Virus record (IMG/VR): IMGVR_UViG_3300031963_008174
Location: 1 to 27,502 of that record
Strand: one strand, 5' to 3'
From: a virus
DNA length: 27,502 nt
The stretch's first letter is position 1; each line of letters starts with the position of its first letter. Under the pieces are notes generated by a model that saw nothing but the letters and a program-made list of their open reading frames with translations, had not been told where the DNA came from and did not search any database. A program made the translations under genes and the position numbers. Shown here one piece after another: positions 1 to 7,734 of the stretch.

Positions 1-2
1 GA

Positions 3-2402
3 GCAAATTTAATTTCAAATAATGTTTTAATTCGTGGTTATGATCCAGTTAATCATACGAATAACGCATATCAAGTAGCAAATAGTGGTTCTTCTTACGC
101 TAATGGTGCTTTTGCTGCTGCTAATACCGCAGATCAAAGAGCCGTTACATCAGGCACCTATGCCAATGCGGCCTTTGTTGTTGCTAATTCTGCATCTTCA
201 TACGCTAATGGAGCTTTTGGTGCAGCCAATGTTGCAGACCAGAAAGCTGTAACATCTGGTGATTATGCTAATTCAGCTTTCTTAGCTGCAAATACTGCCG
301 ATCAGAAAGCAGTTTCAGCAGGTTCATACGCCAACTCTGCATTTGGAGTGGCTAATTCTGCCAGTTCTTATGCGAATGGTGCCTTCACAGCTGCAAATAC
401 AGCCGATCAAAAAGCGGTTACATCTGGTTTATATGCTAATAGTGCTTACATTCATGCCAATGCGGCCTTTAATGCGGCTAATGCAGCTAGTTCTTATGCC
501 AACGGTGCTTTTGCGGCGGCCAATACGGCCGATCAAAGAGCAGTAACTTCTGGATCTTATGCGAATAGTGCATACCAAACTGCTAATAGTGGATCATCTT
601 ATGCTAACGGTGCCTTTGCTGCCGCTAACACCGCAGACCAAAGAGCTGTAACTTCTGGAATATATGCTAACTCAGCTTTTGCAGCTGCTAACTCAAATTA
701 CACAAGTGCTGTAACAAGATTAACCGTCACAAATAGTGGTGCTTCGGCATTTTTAATTGATCAATATACAGGAAATAATCCAACAATTTACGTATCAGCT
801 GGAGAAACAATTGCTTTCCAGTTAAGTGGTATTACTGGTCATCCATTTATGATTCGTGTATCATCAGGCGGATCAAATTACGATACTGGATTAACTCATG
901 TATCTACAACAGGAACAGTTTCAACAGATTCAAGTGCTCAAGCTAAAGAATCTGGCACTTTATATTGGAAAGTTCCTTTTGACTTAGTTGGATTAACTTA
1001 TGTTTATCAATGTCAAGCTCATTCAGGAATGGTTGGAAGTATTGTTATTCAACAACCAGCTTCTTTTGTCGCATCAAATACTCAATTAGCATTTACAGCA
1101 GCCAATACCGCAGATCAAAGAGCAGTAACATCTGGTTCATATGCTAATTCTTCTTATATTCATGCTAATGCTGCTTTCAATGCCGCTAATAGTGCAACCG
1201 ATACATGGGTACGTAATGCGGCTAACGCTGCTTCAAGTTATGCCAACTCAGCATATGCTCAAGCGAATACCGGAACAACACTAGCACAAGCCGCCTTTGA
1301 TCAAGCAAATACAGGTGGTGGTGCAGGTACAGATTCTTATGCTAGAAATACAGCAAATGCGGCATCTTCTTATGCTAATTCTGCATATCTTCATGCTAAT
1401 GCTGCGTTCAATGCTGCAAATACTGGTGGTGCCGCAACGGATAGTTTTGCTAGAACGCAAGCTAATGCTGCTTTCAATCAAGCAAATTCAGCCGCATCTG
1501 GTGGACAAACAATTTACGTTGCTGCTATAGACACATTTACAAGTAACGGTCAAAATACAACATTTACTTTAAGTACTACACCAACATCTGCAAACCAAAT
1601 TATGGTGTATATTGATGGTGTTTACCAACAATCATCTGGATATACATTAAGTGGTGCAACACTTACAATGTCTGAAGCTGTTGATGCAAATTCATCACTA
1701 CAAGTTAGAACATTTGCTAACACAGCAACTTCACAACTTGGTGTTACAATTGATACATTTACTGGTACTGGTGCATGTACTACATTTACATTATCTACTG
1801 TACCTACAAGTAAAAATCTTACATCAGTAATTGTTGGTGGTGTACCACAACTTAAATCCGCTTATAGTATTACTGGTACTTCTTTAGTATTTACTGGCGC
1901 TCCTGCAAACAACTCTGTTATTGAAGTGGCCACATACAAAGGTGGTGGTTCATACGCAACATCGTTTACAGCTGTTGTTGATAAATTTACAGGTAATGGT
2001 GCTCAAACAACATTTGGTCTATCAACAATACCTAATTCTGAAAATGAAACCTTTGTTTATTTAAATGGTGTTTATCAAAATAAAGATACATATTCTGTAT
2101 CAGGTGCAAATGTCGTATTAACTGGTACTGCAACATCAAATGATACGATTGAAGTCGTAACAGTTGCTGGTTCAGAGATGAATGTAACATCTTCTCGTTA
2201 CAATAGTAGAGTTTATACTGGTACAGGTGCATGTACTCAATTTACAATTTCTTCAAGTCATAGTGCAAATTCTGTTCTTGTATTTGAAAATGGTATTTGC
2301 CAAGAACCAATTACAGATTATACAGTTTCAGGTACAACATTAACATTTACAACTGCACCAGGAAATGGTTTTAAAATTCAAATTAGAGAGCTACCAGTTT
2401 AA
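3..2402 (+). CDS. Long tail fibre / adhesin with heptad repeats and cupredoxin-like domain (5' partial)
   Basis: The frame is open from the first bases of the window, so the true start lies upstream; 799 residues are visible. Residues 1-230 or so are unbroken seven-residue repeats of the type YANGAFA-AANTADQ-RAVTSGS. Residues about 235-353 form a cupredoxin-like beta domain with His280, Cys337, His340 and Met343. A second heptad block follows to about residue 500. Four beta-rich repeats of about 75 residues complete the C-terminus, with recurring elements such as FTGTGACTTFTLS and DGVYQ or similar. Repetitive Ala/Asn heptads are typical of trimeric phage fibres; the C-terminal repeats resemble those seen in other phage fibre and baseplate proteins. 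The role as a virion fibre or receptor-binding protein is inferred from this architecture and from the structural genes downstream. Confidence is high for a structural fibre-like protein and low for any specific T4 counterpart. Confidence 0.8.
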   Translation, partial: ANLISNNVLIRGYDPVNHTNNAYQVANSGSSYANGAFAAANTADQRAVTSGTYANAAFVVANSASSYANGAFGAANVADQKAVTSGDYANSAFLAANTADQKAVSAGSYANSAFGVANSASSYANGAFTAANTADQKAVTSGLYANSAYIHANAAFNAANAASSYANGAFAAANTADQRAVTSGSYANSAYQTANSGSSYANGAFAAANTADQRAVTSGIYANSAFAAANSNYTSAVTRLTVTNSGASAFLIDQYTGNNPTIYVSAGETIAFQLSGITGHPFMIRVSSGGSNYDTGLTHVSTTGTVSTDSSAQAKESGTLYWKVPFDLVGLTYVYQCQAHSGMVGSIVIQQPASFVASNTQLAFTAANTADQRAVTSGSYANSSYIHANAAFNAANSATDTWVRNAANAASSYANSAYAQANTGTTLAQAAFDQANTGGGAGTDSYARNTANAASSYANSAYLHANAAFNAANTGGAATDSFARTQANAAFNQANSAASGGQTIYVAAIDTFTSNGQNTTFTLSTTPTSANQIMVYIDGVYQQSSGYTLSGATLTMSEAVDANSSLQVRTFANTATSQLGVTIDTFTGTGACTTFTLSTVPTSKNLTSVIVGGVPQLKSAYSITGTSLVFTGAPANNSVIEVATYKGGGSYATSFTAVVDKFTGNGAQTTFGLSTIPNSENETFVYLNGVYQNKDTYSVSGANVVLTGTATSNDTIEVVTVAGSEMNVTSSRYNSRVYTGTGACTQFTISSSHSANSVLVFENGICQEPITDYTVSGTTLTFTTAPGNGFKIQIRELPV
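60..716 (+). repeat. Tandem 21-bp-period heptad-coding repeats, block 1
   Basis: About 30 consecutive heptads can be read without a phase break, each close to x-A-N/V-x-A/S-x-x. Longer super-units recur, such as YANGAFA, AANTADQ, RAVTSGx, YANSAFx. Near-identical DNA copies, for example accgcagatcaaagag, recur through the block. Heptad periodicity suggests a trimeric coiled-coil or similar shaft. Confidence 0.85.
705..1062 (+). other. Cupredoxin-like domain within the fibre gene
   Basis: This stretch interrupts the heptads in phase. It contains TGHPFMIR, with the His codon at 840-842, then a Gly/Ser/Thr-rich beta region, then YQCQAHSGMVG, with Cys at 1011-1013, His at 1020-1022 and Met at 1029-1031. 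Plastocyanin-type blue-copper sites use one upstream His followed by a Cys, a His and a Met near the C-terminal end, and all four are present here in that order. Spacing is C-x2-H-x2-M, shorter than the C-x2-H-x4-M of plastocyanin. Copper binding is inferred, not shown. Confidence 0.65.
1086..1500 (+). repeat. Heptad-coding repeats, block 2
   Basis: After the cupredoxin-like domain the heptads resume (AANTADQ, RAVTSGS, YANSSYI, HANAAFN). The phase slips around TWVRNAANAASS, where there are 12 rather than 14 residues. Gly-rich breaks such as TGGGAGTD also interrupt the block. It links the cupredoxin-like domain to the C-terminal beta repeats. Confidence 0.75.
1518..2399 (+). repeat. Four tandem beta-domain repeats of about 75 residues
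   Basis: Repeats begin near 1518, 1743, 1971 and 2193. Each has an FTxxGxxTTFxLS-like strand, a Pro/Ser-Asn turn, a VYxxGVYQ-like strand, a YxxSGxxLxx strand and a final xVxT strand. Copies 2 and 4 share nearly identical DNA around ggtgcatgtact (1770 and 2226 regions), which suggests recent internal duplication. They probably form beta-sandwich or stacked beta modules at the fibre tip; function is not known. Confidence 0.7.
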
Positions 2403-2411
2403 GAGATAACT

Positions 2412-4139
2412 ATGGCATTTACACAAATATCAACTACAAATATTAAAGAAAATACGGTAGTTTCTTATGCCGAATATGCAGCATTTACGGCGAATGTTTT
2501 GCCCAAAATTTCGTCTGTTCAGTACGCAGACGAAACTTTTACTGCACTTGATGATACTGCTGCCAATACTTCTGGTACTGCAAGATTGGTTATCAATGGA
2601 AGTGGATTTCAAACTGGTGCAACTGTTATTGTAGGAACAACATCAGCTTCAAGTACTGCAAGAGTAAGCACGGAACAATTAAGAGCAAACGTAACTGCAT
2701 TAAGTTCTGGTAGTTATACTTTGTATGTACAAAATCCAGATGGCGGCACAGCTATTCGTGTAAATGGAGCTACATTTTCAAATACTCCTGTTTGGAGTAC
2801 TGCAGCTGCATTAAGCAATCAAGAGGCTAATACTGCCTTTGCTGTAAGTATTAGTGCAAACTCTGATTCTAATGTAACTTATTCTAATACTACATCATTA
2901 CCTGCTGGTACCACATTATTGGCTAACGGACTATTTTATGGTACTGTTACAGTTGGAGTAGAAACAGCCTTTACTTTTGGTGTTAAAGCTACTGACGTTG
3001 AATTACAAGATGAAACAAGAACATTTAGTTTGACGGTGACAGTTGGACCCCCAGCAGGACAATTGTTTGCTTTTGGCCAAAATAATCGTGGCCAATTAGG
3101 ATTTAATGATACAACGTATAGATCTAGTCCAACTCAAGTTGGTTCTTCTACAAATTGGATTTCATTAAATTTAATAGGACCAACAGGTTATTCAGGTTTT
3201 GGTATTAAGTCTGACAATACTTTGTGGTCATGGGGACAAAATGGACACGGTCAATTAGGACTTGATGATACAACATATAGATCTAGTCCAGTTCAAGTTG
3301 GATCTGCTACAAACTGGAATTTAATTTCTTCATCTACTAATTACCATGTTTTATTGACAAAAACGAATGGAACATTGTGGGGTATGGGTAGGAATACATT
3401 TGGCAATTTAGGATTAGGAAATAGTACATATAAATCTAGTCCAACTCAAGTAGGAACTGATACTAATTGGAATAATATATCTCAAGGAACATTTCGTTCA
3501 GCAGCGACCAAAACAGATGGTACTTTATGGTTGTGGGGACGTAATAATTATGGAACTTTAGGTTTAAATGATACGACAGACAGAAATAGTCCAACTCAAG
3601 TAGGAACAGGAACTAATTGGAGCAAAGTTGCAGTAACCGGAGCAGATGCACTTGCAACTAAAACTGATGGCACATTATGGGCCATTGGTGGATCTAATGA
3701 TGGAGGAAGATTAGGACTTAGTGAAATACCTTATTCTTCACCTGGAGCAATATTTAGATCAAGTCCAGTTCAAATAGGAGCTAATACTAATTGGAATTTA
3801 CTAGTACCAGCAGGAGAATCTTTTGCAGCTACAAAAACGGATGGAACATTGTGGTCTTGGGGACCAAATATTAACGGCCAATTAGGACATAATAATTCTT
3901 CATATAAATCCAGTCCAGTACAAGTAGGAACAAATACTAATTGGAGTAAAATAGATGGTGGTTCTACTAGTTTTGGTGGAATTAAAACAGATGGTACTTT
4001 GTGGTTATGGGGAAATAATGGTCAAGGACAGTTAGGACTTAATGATAGAGTTAATAAATCAAGTCCTACTCAAGTAGGATCAGGAACTACTTGGGTTTTA
4101 GTTGCGACTGCTCGTAGTACTCTTGCAATAAGACAATAA
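2412..4139 (+). CDS. RCC1-type beta-propeller adhesin-like protein, copy 1
   Basis: 575 residues. Residues 1-60 are a divergent N-terminus shared with the paralogue at 9209. Residues about 60-117 resemble an IPT/TIG domain (INGSGFQTGATVIVG, then SYTLYVQNPDGGT). Residues about 118-211 resemble a putative-Ig domain (LPAGTTLLANGLFYGTVT). From about residue 213 to the end there are seven RCC1-like blades of about 50 residues, each starting TDGTLWxWG and containing GQLGLND and RSSPxQVG. RCC1 propellers are protein- or ligand-binding scaffolds. Here the protein starts nine bases after the fibre gene, so a secreted or virion-attached host-binding role is likely but inferred. There is no signal peptide, as expected for a virion protein. 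The ATG start has only a weak purine-rich leader (aagaga). Confidence 0.8.
   Translation: MAFTQISTTNIKENTVVSYAEYAAFTANVLPKISSVQYADETFTALDDTAANTSGTARLVINGSGFQTGATVIVGTTSASSTARVSTEQLRANVTALSSGSYTLYVQNPDGGTAIRVNGATFSNTPVWSTAAALSNQEANTAFAVSISANSDSNVTYSNTTSLPAGTTLLANGLFYGTVTVGVETAFTFGVKATDVELQDETRTFSLTVTVGPPAGQLFAFGQNNRGQLGFNDTTYRSSPTQVGSSTNWISLNLIGPTGYSGFGIKSDNTLWSWGQNGHGQLGLDDTTYRSSPVQVGSATNWNLISSSTNYHVLLTKTNGTLWGMGRNTFGNLGLGNSTYKSSPTQVGTDTNWNNISQGTFRSAATKTDGTLWLWGRNNYGTLGLNDTTDRNSPTQVGTGTNWSKVAVTGADALATKTDGTLWAIGGSNDGGRLGLSEIPYSSPGAIFRSSPVQIGANTNWNLLVPAGESFAATKTDGTLWSWGPNINGQLGHNNSSYKSSPVQVGTNTNWSKIDGGSTSFGGIKTDGTLWLWGNNGQGQLGLNDRVNKSSPTQVGSGTTWVLVATARSTLAIRQ
3060..4130 (+). repeat. Seven RCC1 blade repeats (about 150-bp period)
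   Basis: A near-constant DNA word, agatctagtccaactcaagt or a close variant, recurs at about 3120, 3281, 3431, 3583, 3757, 3906 and 4057, once per blade. It encodes (R/K)SSP(T/V)QV. Seven blades match the canonical RCC1 propeller count. Blade 5 carries a short insertion (SEIPYSSPGAIF). Confidence 0.85.
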
Positions 4140-4148
4140 GTATGCCTC

Positions 4149-4156
4149 ACTAAATA
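4149..4156 (+). promoter_or_regulatory. Weak candidate late promoter (ACTAAATA)
   Basis: Six of eight positions match the T4 late box TATAAATA. It lies in the 58-base gap before the sulfotransferase gene, 41 bases upstream of its ATG. The same C-TAAATA variant occurs in two other intergenic or junction sites in this window, which raises its credibility slightly. Confidence 0.35.
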
Positions 4157-4197
4157 CTTGTAGTACAATATAATAATGTTTTTGATGGAATTTTAAA

Positions 4198-5967
4198 ATG
4201 AAAAATATATACTTTCTTGCCGGATTGCCACGGTCTGGTTCTACTTTACTTGCGGCAATTCTCAACCAAAATCCAAAGATTCACGCATCTTCTACCTCAG
4301 GTCTTTTAGACACAATGGTAGGCACACTTCGTGCATGGGCAGATAGCTTCAACACTCTTGCTCAAAAAGACCGTGATGCTTCTGAACAAGAAATTCAGCG
4401 TATACTGAATAACATTACGCAAACCAAATATGCACACATAGACAAACCAATTATTCTTGATAAGGCTCGTGGTTGGGCAGATGATACTAACATTCGCACA
4501 ATGACCCGAGTGTTTGAGCGTAAGCCTAAAATTATTGCTACGGTTAGGAATGTCGAAGATTGTGCTGCATCATTTGTTCGTATTGCCAAACCAACCGATT
4601 TAGATGATTTCTGTGTCAATGGTGAATTAATGGGACACCTTAAAGAATCATATCAAACATTTCAAAAAGGATATTCATTTGCACCTGAATGTTTTTTAAT
4701 TGTTGACTATGATGATTTACTATCAAACCCCAAAAAAGAAATTGAAAAAATACATCAGTTTCTAGAAATTGAAAATGATTTTGAATATGATTTTGATCAT
4801 ATAGATGGTTCAAATTTACAAGAACGTGATGAAGAAATTTGGATGGTACCTGGTTTACATGATGTAAAGCCAAAACTAGGGTACCAACACAAAAAAGATT
4901 CACAAGAAATACTTAAACATCGTTTCTATGATTTTGTTCAACCAAGATTCTGGTTAGGTGAAGAAAAGGCTAATAAACCAGCCCACAAACTAGACACGCA
5001 ATTAGCAGCCGGACTCATGGGTGATTTCCAGTTAGGTCTTAAAATTGCAAATGAATTAGAAGCAGAAGAACCATGGAATAATCGTGCTGCGTTTAATCGT
5101 GGTTGGTACAGAATGTATGAAGGTAAATTGTTAGAGGGTGAACAATTACTTTTCCGTGGACGATTAGAGAAAGTATTTGGTAATGAACCGCCAAGGTCAC
5201 CAATGCCAATGTGGGATGGCGAATCAAAAGGAACAATACTCTTAAATCTTGAAGGCGGTCTTGGCGACCAGATTCATGGTGTAAGATATGCAAGAGAATT
5301 TGCAAAAAAAGGATGTGAAACTATTGTTGCATGTTCTGGCCCGCTGGCCACTATGTTTAGGAATGTTGAAGGTGTCGTTGCTGTATGCCAGCATGAAGCA
5401 ACATTTGGTATTGTTCATGACTTTTGGGTACCATCTATGTCAACAATACCTATTCTCAAGTATGAATATAAAGACATTTCTGGAAAGCCATATATAAGTA
5501 AACCAGAAGTGGCACCACATAAAGGTCTGAGAATTGGCCTAAGATGGCAAGGAAATCCACAGTTTGAGCATGAACAACATAGGATTTTCCCACCTAAATT
5601 ATTATTTGATGCAGTAGAAGATATTGATGCTGAATTTATTTCTCTCCAGCGTGATGAAGGTTCACAGTATTGTCCTTATTGGGTCAAGAAAGTTCCTTTG
5701 GGTCATTGGGAAGAAACAAGAATGGCAATTGCATCATGTGATTTGGTGATTACTTCTTGTACATCTATTGCTCACTTGTCTGGTGCGATGGGTGTACCAA
5801 CTTGGATTATTCCACCAGTTTTACCTTATTACTTGTGGGCTTATCCAATTAACAAAACAGTATGGTATAATAGTGTGAGATTGTTTAGACAAAAAATGTA
5901 TGGTTCTTGGAATGAACCATTTAAACAAATTAAACTAGCATTACAAAAAGGAGAAATAAATGCCTAA
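4198..5967 (+). CDS. Sulfotransferase fused to a GT9/GT41-like glycosyltransferase
   Basis: 589 residues. The N-terminal domain (about 1-250) is a PAPS-dependent sulfotransferase: the 5'-phosphosulfate loop PRSGST is at 11-16 after a beta strand (IYFLAGL), and a 3'-phosphate-binding-like VRNVEDCAASF is at 116-126. A short helical linker, possibly TPR-like, spans about 265-325. The C-terminal domain (about 345-589) reads as a heptosyltransferase-like or TPR-associated GT: LEGGLGDQIHGVRYA (351-365), RIGLRWQGNP (445-454), SCDLVITSCTSIAHLSGAMG (513-532) and a final WYNSVRLFRQ. The likely role is to transfer a sugar and a sulfate to a glycan or protein. It is the first gene of the block between the two RCC1 genes and overlaps the next gene by 8 bases. 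The target is unknown. Confidence 0.8.
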   Translation: MKNIYFLAGLPRSGSTLLAAILNQNPKIHASSTSGLLDTMVGTLRAWADSFNTLAQKDRDASEQEIQRILNNITQTKYAHIDKPIILDKARGWADDTNIRTMTRVFERKPKIIATVRNVEDCAASFVRIAKPTDLDDFCVNGELMGHLKESYQTFQKGYSFAPECFLIVDYDDLLSNPKKEIEKIHQFLEIENDFEYDFDHIDGSNLQERDEEIWMVPGLHDVKPKLGYQHKKDSQEILKHRFYDFVQPRFWLGEEKANKPAHKLDTQLAAGLMGDFQLGLKIANELEAEEPWNNRAAFNRGWYRMYEGKLLEGEQLLFRGRLEKVFGNEPPRSPMPMWDGESKGTILLNLEGGLGDQIHGVRYAREFAKKGCETIVACSGPLATMFRNVEGVVAVCQHEATFGIVHDFWVPSMSTIPILKYEYKDISGKPYISKPEVAPHKGLRIGLRWQGNPQFEHEQHRIFPPKLLFDAVEDIDAEFISLQRDEGSQYCPYWVKKVPLGHWEETRMAIASCDLVITSCTSIAHLSGAMGVPTWIIPPVLPYYLWAYPINKTVWYNSVRLFRQKMYGSWNEPFKQIKLALQKGEINA

Positions 5968-6382
5968 GATTAATACTGGATATTGGGTTCGTGTTGTAGA
6001 CGGCCGAGTATATGATGTTTGGGATTCCGCACCTGATGAAAGACCAGGTTGGAGAGAAGCTATTGAGGTTGTGCCTGATGTTATTGGTCGTGACCGTGAA
6101 GTAATTGAAGGACATATTTTTGATTTGGAAAAAACGCCTGTTGAGATTGTATATCAGAAGCGTCCTGTTTCTTTTGAAGAACGCCAAGGTTCTTACATTT
6201 CTCATGCAGAATTCAAAGCAAAGATGGTTGAGCGTGACCAAGAAATGCGTCAGAACTTAAACAATCCAGAAATGCCATTTGATCAGTCTGCCATTGATGC
6301 TGCAAATGCTGAGCGTGATGCTCGTGTTGCCGCACTCAGAGCATGTAATAATCACGATGATTTGGATGCACTAGACGCTTAA
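5960..6382 (+). CDS. Hypothetical protein, possible tail-fibre assembly/chaperone-like
   Basis: 140 residues, acidic, soluble, with no membrane segment. A strong Shine-Dalgarno (aaaaggag, about 5948-5955) supports the ATG, which overlaps the end of the sulfotransferase gene. The N-terminal half is beta-rich (TGYWVRVVDGRVYDVWDS), followed by a segment IFDLEKTPVEIVYQKRPVSF and a charged helical C-terminus ending in an Asp-rich tail. The layout of a small beta domain with a helical tail, next to fibre genes, resembles small fibre-assembly proteins of other phages, but I do not recognise a family with confidence. Function is unassigned. Confidence 0.7.
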   Translation: MPKINTGYWVRVVDGRVYDVWDSAPDERPGWREAIEVVPDVIGRDREVIEGHIFDLEKTPVEIVYQKRPVSFEERQGSYISHAEFKAKMVERDQEMRQNLNNPEMPFDQSAIDAANAERDARVAALRACNNHDDLDALDA

Positions 6383-6397
6383 CTTTAAAGGTTTGTT

Positions 6398-7117
6398 ATG
6401 GATTCGTTATTTTTTAAATATGATTTGGCAGTAGAAAAGGCTTATATTATTCGGGTCAAAGAGAATGAAAGATCCGAAAGTATGGCCAAAAGGTGTTCTG
6501 ATTCTTGTAACTCTGTAGGCATGCCATGGGAATATTGGGATGCCTACAATGGTTATAATCGCCGCATTAAAGAGCCTGATAATTCCAAAAACAACCCTCT
6601 GATGAAGATGATGAAGGTAACAGATCATTATCTCACCAGAGGTGAAGTTGCTTGTGCGTTATCACATATCTCTCTTTGGTCACATTGTGCTGAGATTGAT
6701 AAACCAATTGTAATTTTAGAACATGATGCTATAATGATACAATCATATCCTTTGCATCAAGTTTATAATTCAATTTGTTATCTTGGTGGTAATGAACAGG
6801 TGAACCTTGGTTGGAAACAATTACCAACACCTCCACATGCTTCAGAAGGACCAAACTATCATTTTATTTGCCGTGCTCATGCATATGCAATTGATCCTTG
6901 TGTAGCAAAAAATCTTCTTTCACATGCACTTAAATTTGGTATCTGTGCGCCGCTTGACATTATGATCCGTGCAGATATATTTCCTATTCACCAGATGGGA
7001 GTGTTTGCGTATGATATGAAAGAAACTGAAGAAGATAATAAAACTCTTAAAACAACCATACTTGGCCGGCCATTAGAAGGCCGTTCAACAGTTCGAAACG
7101 ATGATCTAAGTATCTGA
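6398..7117 (+). CDS. Glycosyltransferase family 25-like protein
   Basis: 239 residues. The N-terminal strand KAYIIRVKENERSESM and the conserved LTRGEVACALSHISLW (79-94), followed by KPIVILEHDA (102-111), are the hallmark motifs of GT25 enzymes, the family that contains LPS galactosyltransferases and collagen hydroxylysine galactosyltransferases. The acidic EHD triad takes the place of the usual E-D-D/DxD metal-binding group. Length is typical for bacterial and phage GT25 proteins. The start is supported by taaagg 7-12 bases upstream. Its stop overlaps the next ATG by one base, so translation is probably coupled. The acceptor is unknown: LPS, capsule or a hydroxylated virion protein. Confidence 0.8.
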   Translation: MDSLFFKYDLAVEKAYIIRVKENERSESMAKRCSDSCNSVGMPWEYWDAYNGYNRRIKEPDNSKNNPLMKMMKVTDHYLTRGEVACALSHISLWSHCAEIDKPIVILEHDAIMIQSYPLHQVYNSICYLGGNEQVNLGWKQLPTPPHASEGPNYHFICRAHAYAIDPCVAKNLLSHALKFGICAPLDIMIRADIFPIHQMGVFAYDMKETEEDNKTLKTTILGRPLEGRSTVRNDDLSI

Positions 7118-7734
7118 TGTACCCATTAAACATAGATGAACGAATGTATATTGTCGATGGATTTTATACAAATCCTGATGGTATTCGTCAATATGCTATC
7201 AATGAACAAAAAGAACCTGAAAGCGGTGGAAACTATGCAGGTGTAATGACCGAAAGCAGATTCATTACAGATGAGCATTTAGAAATACTTGGTCGTTTGG
7301 TTGGCCATTTTGTAGAACCAAGTACAGGTTTATCTGGTAAATTTAGATTCACAAAAGAAGGTGACACATACAGTCAAGATATACATTTTGATGCAGGTGA
7401 TAATTTATGGGCAGGTGTTTGTTATCTCACGCCAAATATTGAAACTGATGGTACTATTTTTTGGCGGCATAATCGAACTGGTCTTGAATCTATACCGCAT
7501 ACGCAAGAAGGTATAGAAAAACATGGTTGGTATAATGTTGATGACCTTAAAAAATTCCTTGAAACTGACGGTATAAATCATTCTTTATGGACAAAAACAT
7601 TGACAATTCCTTTCAGATATAATAGACTAGTATTGTTTAGGCCTTGGATGTTTCATTCACCAGGCAAAGCATTTGGTGATACTTTACAGAATTGCCGACT
7701 TATACAAACATTTTTTCTTAAAGGAAAGTTGTGA
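7117..7734 (+). CDS. 2-oxoglutarate/Fe(II) oxygenase-like protein
   Basis: 205 residues. It opens with IVDGFYTNPDGIRQYA, typical of small phage and bacterial 2OG-Fe(II) dioxygenase-like proteins (the DUF6445 type). Candidate metal ligands are His90 and Asp92 in IHFDAG and His180 in FRPWMFHSPG; Arg194 in RLIQTFFL would bind 2-oxoglutarate. Strands WAGVCYLT and GTIFWRH lie between them as expected for a double-stranded beta-helix core. It overlaps the GT25 gene by one base and the methyltransferase gene by four. It probably hydroxylates a protein side chain or a small molecule; the substrate is unknown. Confidence 0.7.
   Translation: MYPLNIDERMYIVDGFYTNPDGIRQYAINEQKEPESGGNYAGVMTESRFITDEHLEILGRLVGHFVEPSTGLSGKFRFTKEGDTYSQDIHFDAGDNLWAGVCYLTPNIETDGTIFWRHNRTGLESIPHTQEGIEKHGWYNVDDLKKFLETDGINHSLWTKTLTIPFRYNRLVLFRPWMFHSPGKAFGDTLQNCRLIQTFFLKGKL

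Noticed and set aside
348-350. GTG as the start of the long fibre gene
   Set aside because: The frame is open and carries the same heptads back to base 3, so the real start is upstream of the window.
343-546. Overlapping 67-residue frame inside the fibre repeats
   Set aside because: Out-of-frame reading of the heptad repeats, low-complexity, with the real frame open on both sides.
705-1062. A host-derived plastocyanin (electron transfer) metabolic gene
   Set aside because: The domain lies inside a fibre reading frame, with no signal peptide or separate start.
60-2399. CRISPR array or non-coding satellite
   Set aside because: The repeats are in frame, encode a periodic protein and have no unique spacers of constant length.
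5093-5305. Minus-strand reading frames across the window
   Set aside because: All overlap well-supported + strand genes, lack ribosome binding sites and have low-complexity, out-of-frame compositions.
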